Assembly: GCF_963422545.1 (NCBI RefSeq)
Contig: NZ_OY730229.1
Span: 1-51,490, forward strand
DNA length: 51,490 nt
Source: an uncultured Flavobacterium sp.
GTDB taxonomy: Bacteria; Bacteroidota; Bacteroidia; Flavobacteriales; Flavobacteriaceae
Reading direction: 5' to 3'
Part shown: positions 25,561-34,400 of the stretch, in pieces
Layout of the letters: every line of letters starts with the position of its first letter
Numbering within the stretch: position 1 is the stretch's first letter
Position numbers and translations under genes: made by a program
Notes under the pieces: model-generated
Told to the model about the DNA's origin: nothing
Database searches by the model: none
The model's input: the letters and a program-made list of their open reading frames with translations, nothing else

Positions 25561-27294
25561 ATGAATAAGACATTTAGTTTTTTAAAACTAAAATTCAAGC
25601 AGCGCAAAATAATTCATTATAGTTTATTGGCATGTGTTATTGTATTGCAGATAATCGCAGTAATTATTTGGTACAATGATTCAGTAAATGAAACTGAAAT
25701 GTCTAAAGCACTGGATTCGATGAATTCAGTGAATAAAATCTCAAACTTTACAGGAAAAATAAATAACTCGTTTATTGAGTCTCAGAAAAATTTTAATACT
25801 TACCTAAGTAATAAAGACCAAGCTTCGTTAAATAAGTATAATGCTTCCTTAAGTGAAATAAGTCATTTAATAGATAGTTTGAGTTCAATTACGAAGGATA
25901 ATAAAGAGTTTGTAAAAATTCTGAAAGACAAGTACGAATCAGAATCCAATATTTTGCAATTAAAATCAGATATAGATTCTATAATAGAGACACAAATTAA
26001 TCCGGATAAAAATGATGCTTCAAAAGAATTTAAACTTAATAAATTTGAATACAAGAAGATTTTAGACAGCATAAAAACAGATTCATATATAAAAGTAGAT
26101 AGTGTGTCTAAAAAAGGATTGTTTTCGAGATTAGGAGATGCATTGGCAGGAAAAATGAATGTTCAAAAAGAACAATTACATATTACTGTTACAATGAAAT
26201 ATAACGATAAAATAGTTTCCGGAAGTATCGAAGATCAGATTGCAAATGTGTTTAACACGACCAATAAATTCTACGAAAACCAGTTTAAAACATTAAAAAA
26301 ATCATTTTCAAATTTAAGAGAACAGGATTTAAAATTAACAGAGCTTAATAACAAATTGCTGAATTTACAAGCATCGATTATACCCAATTATAATAAATCG
26401 TTAAGTACGCTTCAGGATAATACTCAGGCACAGTTACAGGATAGATATAACACAAGTAAAGCAACAAAAAGTTATACGATTGCCATACTAATTATACTGA
26501 TGTTTATTATCTCAATCATAATTTTTAGTTTCACAAGAATGGCTTTTGAATATGAAAAAAGACTGGTTGTTGCACAAAATCAGATTAAACAAAGTCTGAA
26601 TTTCAAAAATAGAATTATGGGTATGATAAGTCATGAAATTAGATCACCCTTAAGTATCATTTCGATTTATAGTAAAATGATAAGCTCATCTATAAAAGAT
26701 CCGGAAATAAAAGAAACGTTTAAATCAATTCAGTTTACCACAAACTCGCTGTTACTTTTGTCCAGCCAGATTTTAGAATATTCTAAAGATGAGAACCGAT
26801 CACCTAAATTAAAAAACAAAAAATTTGAATTAAAAAGTGAAACAAATCAGATTGTTTCTTCAATAGGTTCACTGGTAGAAAGTAAAGGGAACAAGATAAA
26901 AATTAATTCTACGTTAGTAGATGATATTGAAGTGAATTCTGATGCTGCAAAAATTCATCAGCTTTTTTATAACATCATTGGGAATGCCAATAAATTTACT
27001 AAAGACGGACTCATATCAGTTTCTATTGCTCATGAAAAAGTGGGTGAACGCCAATTAAATTTAAAAGTAGAAATTCAGGATAACGGAATTGGAATTTCTA
27101 AAAATGATTTAAAAAATATATTTGAGCTGTATTACCAGGGAGAAGTTTCAGGAAAAGTGAATGATTTGGGCGTTGGTTTAGGATTAAATCTTTGTAAGGA
27201 AATCGTGGAGCTGTTTGGCGGTCAGATTAATGTCGAGAGTAAGGAAGGAAATGGCACAAAGGTTGCTTTTAATTTGATTTTAAACCGGGCTTAA
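25561..27294 (+). CDS. Membrane-bound sensor histidine kinase
   Basis: The ATG at 25561 (MNKTFSFLKLKFKQ) is preferred to a TTG six codons upstream; this gives 577 residues. A transmembrane segment (about residues 22-42) is followed by a long, charged, coiled-coil-rich sensor region, then a second membrane segment (SYTIAILIILMFIISIIIF, about 305-325). HisKA carries GMISHEIRSPLSI with His358. The ATPase domain has the N box GNANKFTKDG, DNGIGIS and GVGLGLNLCKEIV. It lacks a recognised HAMP or PAS domain. The response regulator gene follows after 81 bp and is its probable partner. The gene lies downstream of P1, so the pair may regulate itself. Confidence 0.9.
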   Translation: MNKTFSFLKLKFKQRKIIHYSLLACVIVLQIIAVIIWYNDSVNETEMSKALDSMNSVNKISNFTGKINNSFIESQKNFNTYLSNKDQASLNKYNASLSEISHLIDSLSSITKDNKEFVKILKDKYESESNILQLKSDIDSIIETQINPDKNDASKEFKLNKFEYKKILDSIKTDSYIKVDSVSKKGLFSRLGDALAGKMNVQKEQLHITVTMKYNDKIVSGSIEDQIANVFNTTNKFYENQFKTLKKSFSNLREQDLKLTELNNKLLNLQASIIPNYNKSLSTLQDNTQAQLQDRYNTSKATKSYTIAILIILMFIISIIIFSFTRMAFEYEKRLVVAQNQIKQSLNFKNRIMGMISHEIRSPLSIISIYSKMISSSIKDPEIKETFKSIQFTTNSLLLLSSQILEYSKDENRSPKLKNKKFELKSETNQIVSSIGSLVESKGNKIKINSTLVDDIEVNSDAAKIHQLFYNIIGNANKFTKDGLISVSIAHEKVGERQLNLKVEIQDNGIGISKNDLKNIFELYYQGEVSGKVNDLGVGLGLNLCKEIVELFGGQINVESKEGNGTKVAFNLILNRA

Positions 27295-27375
27295 AATGCA
27301 ATAGAATTCCAATAAAAAAAAGGGAAATAAGTTAAATAACAGATTCACAAACAATTTTAATTTATTTAAATACGA

Positions 27376-28020
27376 ATGAAGTCATCAAATAGCTATAGTT
27401 TTTTAATTGTTGACGACCATAGTGTGGTTAGACAAGGAGTTTCTTTAATTATAAAAGAACTGTTTTTGAATGCAAATATTTATATGGCTGGAAATTTTAA
27501 AGACACTTTTAAATTATTGAAAGAAGTTAAATTTGATTTATTAATTTTAGATGTAAATTTTCCGGACGGAAACAGTATAAATGTTTTGGGTGAAATTAAG
27601 GCAATTCAGCCCGATCTTAAAATTTTGATATTTTCTGCTTATGATGAAAATATCTATGCCATGCGATATTTGAATGCCGGGGCATCCGGTTATTTAAATA
27701 AGGAAACCACAGAAGATGAAATGAAAAAAGCGATCAATTCAATGATTTCATCCGGAAAGTATATTACGCAGAATGTTAAGGACAGAATTTTGGATTCCTA
27801 TATTTCAAAAAAACCTACCAATCCGTTAGACCTGTTATCAAATAGAGAAATCGAGGTCGCGCAGTTGTTAATTAAAGGATATGGAAATCTGGAAATACTC
27901 GAATTATTAAACTTAAAGAAAACTACAATCAGCACTTATAAAAACAGGATTTTTGAAAAATTAGAGATTGATAATTTAGCCGATTTGATTAAATTTTTTC
28001 AGCTTTATTATGATGAATAA
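27376..28020 (+). CDS. LuxR/NarL-family response regulator
   Basis: This 214-residue protein has a receiver domain with the acidic pair Asp13-Asp14 (FLIVDDHS), phospho-acceptor Asp59 (LLILDVNFPDG) and Lys109 (GYLNKE), all intact. The C-terminal LuxR-type helix-turn-helix runs from about residue 152 (LSNREIEVAQLLIKGYG) to LKKTTISTYKNRIFEKLEI. It is the only intact DNA-binding regulator inside this module and probably takes phosphate from the kinase encoded just upstream. LuxR-type domains bind short dyads as dimers, so it is the best candidate for the TGTAGAA-n4-TTCTACA operators at 25101, 28144 and 31209. Confidence 0.92.
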   Translation: MKSSNSYSFLIVDDHSVVRQGVSLIIKELFLNANIYMAGNFKDTFKLLKEVKFDLLILDVNFPDGNSINVLGEIKAIQPDLKILIFSAYDENIYAMRYLNAGASGYLNKETTEDEMKKAINSMISSGKYITQNVKDRILDSYISKKPTNPLDLLSNREIEVAQLLIKGYGNLEILELLNLKKTTISTYKNRIFEKLEIDNLADLIKFFQLYYDE

Positions 28021-28076
28021 TTTAGTTTAAATCTGGATGTTGTTTTAAAACATTTCAAAGCACTTTTTTTATACTA

Positions 28077-28110
28077 GAAAACAGGGATTTATAGATTCCT
28101 GTTTTTTTTT
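28077..28110 (+). terminator. Rho-independent terminator after the response regulator
   Basis: AAAACAGGGAT and ATTCCTGTTTT pair (one mismatch) around a short loop and run into about nine T residues. It separates the kinase/regulator transcript from promoter P2 only 34 bp further on. Confidence 0.8.
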
Positions 28111-28143
28111 GCAATCAACTCAGCAGATTTGGTTTAGATTCTT

Positions 28144-28212
28144 TGTAGAAATAATTCTACAGCAAGTCGTCTTTTATTCTATAAAGCATTGTTTTTATTG
28201 GGAGTACTTTTG
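28144..28212 (+). promoter_or_regulatory. Promoter P2 with three-half-site operator, upstream of the pseudo-receiver/PAS-kinase genes
   Basis: The dyad TGTAGAAATAATTCTACA (28144-28161) is followed by 14 bp, a weaker third half-site ATTCTATA (28176-28183), 21 bp and a perfect -7 box TACTTTTG (28205-28212). The layout is the same to the base as P1 and P3. The predicted leader from about 28219 to 28577 holds a 10-bp long-range stem and a possible 34-codon reading frame. Confidence 0.82.
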
Positions 28213-28322
28213 TAATGCCAGCAAGCTAAAGTTAATATAGATGTTATGAAAAGCTAAATTGAATACGCTTTTTTTAAGAATCTTTTTTTCTGATTTAGTT
28301 GTTTTAAAAGTATTTTTTTGCC

Positions 28323-28396
28323 TCAGACGGCTTTGTTTTGTTTTTTGGATTTTGATGCAATGGGGAGCATTTAGTTTTGGATTTTGAGCCGTCTGA
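28323..28396 (+). other. Long-range inverted repeat in the P2 leader
   Basis: TCAGACGGCT (28323-28332) and AGCCGTCTGA (28387-28396) are perfect 10-bp complements separated by 54 nt, inside the predicted untranslated leader downstream of P2. The GC-rich arms stand out in an AT-rich stretch. It could form a closed RNA loop, but I recognise no known riboswitch or sRNA family. Confidence 0.6.
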
Positions 28397-28462
28397 TCAG
28401 CAAATTTATTAGTTATAAACAATAAAGAATTTGATTGGGCAAAAAGTAAAATAGGAGAGAGA

Positions 28463-28567
28463 ATGTTTGATTGTAAATTAGTTATTATTAGTTTTTTATA
28501 CGCCTTGAAATCTCTCCTTTTTATCATTCTGTTAGTGGATAAAAAAAAAAACGGATTGAAAATATAA
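28463..28567 (+). CDS. Possible 34-residue hydrophobic peptide in the P2 leader
   Basis: The ATG at 28463 is preceded by a Shine-Dalgarno-like AGGAGAGAGA. The frame encodes MFDCKLVIISFLYALKSLLF and then a short IIL stretch, a Lys-rich tail and a stop at 28565-28567, 10 bp before the pseudo-receiver ATG. The middle 20 residues could span a membrane. It lies between P2 and the next gene on the same strand. Without homologues it may be chance; an overlapping minus-strand frame at 28195-28527 looks less likely. Confidence 0.3.
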   Translation: MFDCKLVIISFLYALKSLLFIILLVDKKKNGLKI

Positions 28568-28577
28568 AGAAAAGAAG

Positions 28578-28973
28578 ATGAAAAAACGGGTACTTATATA
28601 CGGCAATCAAAAATGCTTTTCAAAATATCTAAAATACAAATTTCAGCAAGTGTTGTCGTTTGATGTATGTAAAAAATTTAGATCCTTAAATGTTGAATTA
28701 AATGTTTATTCGGTAATCGTATTTGTGATTTATACCGAAGAAGATTTACTCGATTTCCTGAAGGTCTATGGAAAAGGAATTCCTCTTGTGGTTTGTACTT
28801 TCAATAAAAGAATATTAGAAATTTTAAACGATTTGAAAGATATTTTTTTATTAGACACTACCAAAATCAGATCAGAAATATTAAATCAGATAAACACTTA
28901 TTTTCAAGAGACAATACTTAATATTCAAAGCAGTAAAACCATAGATTATAAAAATATTGGGGTCAGATTTTGA
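28578..28973 (+). CDS. Degenerate receiver-like protein (pseudo-receiver A)
   Basis: This 131-residue soluble protein has an alternating beta/alpha pattern like a response-regulator receiver: KKRVLIYGNQ at the N-terminus, YSVIVFVIYTEEDLLDFLKV in the middle and GIPLVVCTFNKRIL next. The acidic pair is replaced by Gly-Asn and the phospho-acceptor position reads VIY, so it should not be phosphorylated. It is similar to the protein encoded at 42100-42543, mainly across the central FV(I/V)Y...L(L/I)(D/E)FLK region. It lies downstream of P2 and 45 bp before the PAS kinase gene. The receiver relationship is my inference; function is unknown. Confidence 0.75.
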   Translation: MKKRVLIYGNQKCFSKYLKYKFQQVLSFDVCKKFRSLNVELNVYSVIVFVIYTEEDLLDFLKVYGKGIPLVVCTFNKRILEILNDLKDIFLLDTTKIRSEILNQINTYFQETILNIQSSKTIDYKNIGVRF

Positions 28974-29018
28974 TGAGTCATATATCAAAAAAATAGGAAT
29001 GTTATTAAAATTAAAAAT

Positions 29019-30533
29019 ATGGATTTCGATTTTTATAAAACTAAGAAAAACAAAACCACGACTATATTAAAATCTAAATTATTTGATGAAATTCAGGATG
29101 CACTTTTTGTATTTACCATTTCAGCAAATAATGATTACGATGTGCCTTTTATAAATGATGCGACCTTTGAAATGTTCGAAATTGTATCTGATGAAATGTT
29201 CACCAATACAGTATTTTCTGTTTACGATCGTATTGATGAGGACGATAAAAAAATAGTCAAAGAATCTTTAATTGATTCAATTAAGAAAGGTAAAAACTGG
29301 AATGTAATTTTTAAAGCAGACTTGCCTACAAAGGGATTATGCTGGTTTAAGGTTACATCAAAAAGAGAAGCAAACAGCGACGGAAGTACGTCACTCTACG
29401 GAAGAATCACCGATATATCAGATTTAAAAGCTCAGGAATTAAAAGTTAAAATATCAGAAGAGCGTTTTAGGTTTGCTCTGGAAACTTCAAATTCAGGCAT
29501 TTGGGATTGGGATTTGAAAGCAAATACAGTTTATTATTCACCACAATCTTTAAAAATACTAGAACAGGATAGTTCTCATGTTTTTAAATCTCCGGAGCAT
29601 TGGGAAGAAATTATACACCCGGATGATCTGGAAAAATACCATAAAGTTCTTGATGACCATTTTGAAAAGAAAACTTCTTTTTATGAAAACTTTCATCGTG
29701 TCTTAACATCAAACAATAAATATAAATGGGTTCTTAATCGTGGAAAAGTAGTAGAGCGCGATGCAAATGGACAAGTATTAAAGGTAATTGGAACCCATAC
29801 TGATGTTTCGTCTCAAAAAGAAAAAGAGTTGGAACTCATGAAAAAGATGGAGTATTATAATGAAAAAAATAACAGACTCTTGAATTTTTCTCACATCGTT
29901 TCTCATAATTTAAACTCGCATGCAGGGAATTTTAAATTACTTCTGGACATGATTGATTTAGAAGAGAATTTTGCTGAAAAACGAGAAACAATGAAATATC
30001 TGCGTACAGTTTCGAATGATTTAAACAAAACAATTGAAGATTTATCGCAAATAGTTAATATCGAAAATGACGCTGCTATTAAAGTCGAACCTTTGAATTT
30101 AAACGAATATCTAACAAGAGTTCTCAACATAGTAAGCGCATATAGTCATAGAAATAATGCCACTATTATTAATAATATCCCGATGGAAGCTACTATTAAT
30201 TTTAATCCCGCATATCTTGAAAGTGTGCTGCAAAATTTGTGTACAAACGCAATTAAATATGCTAATCCCAAGAAATTTTTAATAATTGAGTTTAATTTTT
30301 TTCGCGAAAACGGAAAAAAAGTATTGACCGTAAAAGATAATGGTTTAGGGATTGATCTTGAAAAATATGGGCATTTATTATTTGGTATGTACAAGACATT
30401 TCATAAACATGAAGAGGCAAACGGAATTGGTTTGTACATAACAAAAAACCAAATAGAATCCATGAACGGAACAGTAACTGTTGAGAGCCAGGTAGGAAAA
30501 GGAACAATGTTTAAGATCATTTTTAATGATTAG
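29019..30533 (+). CDS. Cytoplasmic PAS-PAS sensor histidine kinase
   Basis: This 504-residue protein has no membrane segment. A first PAS-like domain covers residues about 20-140 (FDEIQDALFVFTISANNDYD) and a second, PAS_3-like, domain about 145-270 (SGIWDWDLKANTVYYSPQS with the FHRVLTSNNKYKWVLNRGK segment). A HisKA-type region follows with LNFSHIVSHNLNSHAGN (His296 the likely phospho-acceptor). The ATPase domain has LCTNAIKYA, DNGLGIDLEKYG and ANGIGLYITKNQIESM. No intact response regulator is adjacent, so it may act on the regulator at 27376 or through the pseudo-receiver beside it. It lies in the P2 transcript. Confidence 0.9.
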   Translation: MDFDFYKTKKNKTTTILKSKLFDEIQDALFVFTISANNDYDVPFINDATFEMFEIVSDEMFTNTVFSVYDRIDEDDKKIVKESLIDSIKKGKNWNVIFKADLPTKGLCWFKVTSKREANSDGSTSLYGRITDISDLKAQELKVKISEERFRFALETSNSGIWDWDLKANTVYYSPQSLKILEQDSSHVFKSPEHWEEIIHPDDLEKYHKVLDDHFEKKTSFYENFHRVLTSNNKYKWVLNRGKVVERDANGQVLKVIGTHTDVSSQKEKELELMKKMEYYNEKNNRLLNFSHIVSHNLNSHAGNFKLLLDMIDLEENFAEKRETMKYLRTVSNDLNKTIEDLSQIVNIENDAAIKVEPLNLNEYLTRVLNIVSAYSHRNNATIINNIPMEATINFNPAYLESVLQNLCTNAIKYANPKKFLIIEFNFFRENGKKVLTVKDNGLGIDLEKYGHLLFGMYKTFHKHEEANGIGLYITKNQIESMNGTVTVESQVGKGTMFKIIFND

Positions 30534-30588
30534 TGTGGTGAGCACGACCTAAATTTAATATCAACTTACACAATAAATTAATTTTAAA

Positions 30589-30963
30589 ATGGAAAAATTT
30601 GTAATTAGTAAAAACACAAATGGAGAGTTTCAATTTGATTTTATAGACAAAAAAGGAAAAGTAATTTTGAGAAGTGGAGAATATACAAGAAAATTAATGT
30701 GTTTAAAAGGAATTGAATCTGTAAAACGTAATTCGCAGGACAATATTAAATTCTTCCGAAAGACGTCTTTAAACAATGAAACCTATTTTAATTTAAAAGC
30801 ATTTAATGGAAAAATTATTGGAGTTAGCAAAATGTTTAAAGACAGGTTTTCGCGCGATAAAGGAATAGAATCCCTAAAAAAGAAAGCGCCGAGTGCTTTA
30901 ATCGAAGATAGATCCAGACAATCAATTAAAATGATCTGTGTTTCATATGATGTGGCGGTTTAA
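30589..30963 (+). CDS. YegP-family (DUF1508) protein
   Basis: This 124-residue protein is made of two tandem units of about 50 residues: one starts FVISKNTNGEFQFDFIDKKG with GEYTRKLMCLKGIESVKRN, the other has TYFNLKAFNGKIIGVSKMF with DKGIESLKKKAP. This is the two-repeat DUF1508/YegP layout. The family has no firmly established function. It lies 55 bp after the PAS kinase gene and ends at a hairpin terminator. Confidence 0.85.
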   Translation: MEKFVISKNTNGEFQFDFIDKKGKVILRSGEYTRKLMCLKGIESVKRNSQDNIKFFRKTSLNNETYFNLKAFNGKIIGVSKMFKDRFSRDKGIESLKKKAPSALIEDRSRQSIKMICVSYDVAV

Positions 30964-31005
30964 AAAATAATCTTATACCTAAATAAGGCTGATTATTTGT
31001 TTTTG
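30964..31005 (+). terminator. Probable terminator after the YegP gene
   Basis: AAATAAT-CTTAT and ATAAG-n4-ATTATTT pair around ACCTAA, and a T-rich stretch follows directly after the stop codon. It probably ends the P2 transcript. Confidence 0.6.
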
Positions 31006-31115
31006 CGACAGTTTGTTTAAAAGTGCTGTCAATCTTTTTTCCTTAGTGTATTAAGGGATACCTGAAAAATTTAATGACTTTTTAAAATCTGCTCTTAGAA
31101 AATAGAAGCGGCATG

Positions 31116-31165
31116 AATCGATATTGTTTTAAAAGAGCGAAAGTTTTTTTAAAACAATATTGATT
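31116..31165. repeat. 19-bp inverted repeat upstream of P3
   Basis: AATCGATATTGTTTTAAAA (31116-31134) and TTTTAAAACAATATTGATT (31147-31165) pair over 19 bp with one mismatch and a 12-nt loop. It lies 43 bp before the P3 operator. It may be a remnant element or a barrier to read-through; no gene lies in 30964-31440. Confidence 0.7.
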
Positions 31166-31208
31166 TATCATTTTTTGTAAGTAAGAGATTTTTTTAAGAA
31201 AGTTGTTT

Positions 31209-31277
31209 TGTAGAAAAAGTTCTACAGATGCCTGTTGAGTGTTCTACAGGGTTTTGGTTTTAAGCAATTTACATTTG
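31209..31277 (+). promoter_or_regulatory. Promoter P3 with three-half-site operator, upstream of the adhesin operon
   Basis: The dyad TGTAGAAAAAGTTCTACA (31209-31226) is followed by 14 bp, GTTCTACA (31241-31248), 21 bp and a perfect -7 box TACATTTG (31270-31277). The predicted leader to the collagen-like gene is about 157 nt. The third half-site falls at roughly -43 to -36, where a class II activator would sit; no well-placed -33 TTTG is present. Confidence 0.83.
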
Positions 31278-31440
31278 CAAAATCGATTAATGATAAGAGT
31301 TAAAATGCTTTTTTAAGAATCCCCAATTCTAAAAAAAACTTAGCAGACAATGTTCTGAAGAATTGAAAGATGAATTGCTTTCTAAAATTTTCAAAATTGA
31401 ACTAATCGTTATTACAATTAATTGTTTTTAAAACTTTTTT

Positions 31441-34400
31441 ATGAAAAAATACTACTTATTGTTCCTTTTAATAGGATTTGGGTTTTGGAGTCATGCGCAG
31501 GTAGGTGTTGGAACATCAATGCCTAATGCATCAAGTCAGCTTGATGTTTCGGCGACTAATAAAGGTGTACTTATACCAAGGGTTTCTTTAACTAGTACAG
31601 TAGATAAAGTAACTATTAGTGGAGGAAATGTGAATAGTCTTTTGGTTTTTAATACCAAAACGATTAATGATATTACACCTGGTTATTATTATTGGTACGA
31701 AGATAAATGGCACCGAATGGGTGCGGTAGGAACAGAAACAATCACAAGTTTAGTAGATAATAATAACGGTACCATTACCTATACAAATGAAAAAGGGATA
31801 CCGGTAACGATCAATTTGGCGTCAGGTTTACAAGGTCCACAAGGAATTGCTGGAACTAATGGAACTGACGGAAAATCAGCATTTGAAATCTGGAAAGAAA
31901 CTACCAACAATACAACTGCTACAATTACAGAATATTTGGGAGCTCTAAAAGGAGAAACCGGATTAGCGGGAACGAACGGAACAAACGGAGCCGACGGAAA
32001 AGGAATCACAAGCACAACTGATAACGGCAACGGAACTTTCACAATCGTTTATACAGATGGATCAACTTTCACAACTTCAAATTTAACTGGTCCACAGGGA
32101 ATTGCCGGAACAAACGGAACTAATGGAACGAATGGAATCAATGGTGTTGATGGAAAATCGGCATTTGAAATCTGGAAAGAAACTACCAATAATACAACTG
32201 CTACGATTACAGAATATTTAGCTGCTCTAAAAGGAGAAACTGGACTAGCAGGAACGAATGGAACAAACGGAGTTGATGGAAAAGGAATTACAAGCACCAC
32301 TGATAACGGAAACGGAACTTTCACAATTGTTTATACTGACGGATCAACTTTCACAACTTCTGATTTAAGAGGTCCGCAAGGAATTGCCGGAACAAATGGA
32401 ACAAATGGAGCCGAAGGAAAAGGAATCACAAGCACAACTGATAACGGTAACGGGACTTTTACAATCGTTTATACTGACGGATCAACTTTCACAACTTCAA
32501 ATTTAACTGGCCCACAAGGAATTGCTGGATCAAAAGGAGAAACTGGATTAGCAGGAACGAACGGAACAAATGGAACAAACGGAAAAGGAATCACAAGCAC
32601 AACTGATAACGGTAACGGAACTTTCACAATCGTTTATACCGACGGATCAACTTTTACAACTTCAAATTTAACAGGTCCGCAAGGAATTTTCGGGACAAAT
32701 GGGACAAACGGAACCAATGGAGTTGACGGAAAATCAGCATTTGAAATCTGGAAAGAAACTACCAATAATACAACTGCTACGATTACAGAATATTTGGCAG
32801 CCTTAAAAGGAGAAACTGGATTAGCTGGAACAAACGGAACCAATGGAGTTGACGGAAAATCAGCATTTGAAATCTGGAAAGAAACTACCAATAATACAAC
32901 TGCTATGATTACAGAATACTTGGCAGCTCTAAAAGGAGAAACTGGATTAGCAGGAACAAACGGAACAAATGGAGCTGATGGAAAAGGAATCGCAAGCACA
33001 ACTGATAACGGCAACGGAACTTTCACAATCGTTTATACAGACGGATCAACTTTCACGACTTCAAATTTAACAGGTCCACAAGGAATTGCCGGAACAAACG
33101 GAACCAATGGAGTTGATGGAAAATCAGCATTTGAAATCTGGAAAGAAACTACCAATAATACAACTGCTACGATTACAGAATACTTGGCAGCTCTAAAAGG
33201 AGAAACTGGATTAGCAGGAACAAATGGAACAAACGGAGCTGATGGAAAAGGAATTACAAGCACCACTGATAACGGCAACGGAACTTTCACAATCGTTTAT
33301 ACAGACGGATCAACTTTTACAACTTCAAATTTAACTGGCCCGCAAGGAGTTGCTGGAGCAAAAGGAGAAACTGGATTAGCAGGAACAAATGGAACAAACG
33401 GAACAAACGGAAAAGGGATTACAAGTACAACTGATAACGGCAACGGAACTTTCACAATCGTTTATACCGACGGATCAACTTTTACAACTTCAAATTTAAT
33501 AGGACCACAAGGAGTTGCTGGAGCAAAAGGAGAAACTGGTTCAGCAGGAACAAATGGAACAAGCGGAGCTGATGGAAAAGGAATCACAAGCACAATTGAT
33601 AACGGCAACGGAACTTTCACAATCGTTTATACTGACGGATCAACTTTCACAACTTCAAATTTAACAGGTCCACAAGGAATTGCTGGAGCGAGAGGAGAAA
33701 CTGGTTCAGCGGGAACAAACGGAACAAACGGGGTCGATGGAAAAGGAATCACAAGCACAACTGATAACGGCAACGGAACTTTCACAATCGTTTATACTGA
33801 CGGATCAACTTTCACAACTTCAAATTTAACAGGTCCACAAGGAATTGCCGGAACAAACGGAACAAATGGAACAAACGGGACCAATGGAGTTGACGGAAAA
33901 TCAGCATTTGAAATCTGGAAAGAAACTACCAATAATATAACTGCTACGATTACAGAATATTTGGCAGCTCTAAAAGGAGAAACTGGATTGGCAGGAATGA
34001 ACGGAACAAACGGAGCCGACGGAAAAGGAATCACCAGCACAACTGATAACGGAAACGGAACTTTCACAATCGTTTATACAGACGGATCAACTTTTACAAC
34101 TTCAAATTTAACGGGTCCACAAGGAATTTCCGGAACAAATGGAACAAACGGAACGAATGGAGTTGATGGAAAATCAGCATTTGAAATCTGGAAAGAAACT
34201 ACCAACAATACAACAGCTACGATTACAGAATATTTGGCAGCTCTAAAAGGAGAAACTGGATTAGCAGGAACAAACGGAGCTGACGGAAAAGGAATTACAA
34301 GCACAACTGATAACGGTAACGGAACTTTCACAATCGTTTATACAGACGGATCAACTTTCACAACTTCAAATTTAACGGGTCCGCAAGGAGTTGCTGGAGT

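Noticed and set aside
28195..28527. Minus-strand frame of 110 codons in the P2 leader
   Set aside because: It is Lys/Asn-rich with no family resemblance, overlaps the P2 -7 box and has no promoter of its own that I can see.
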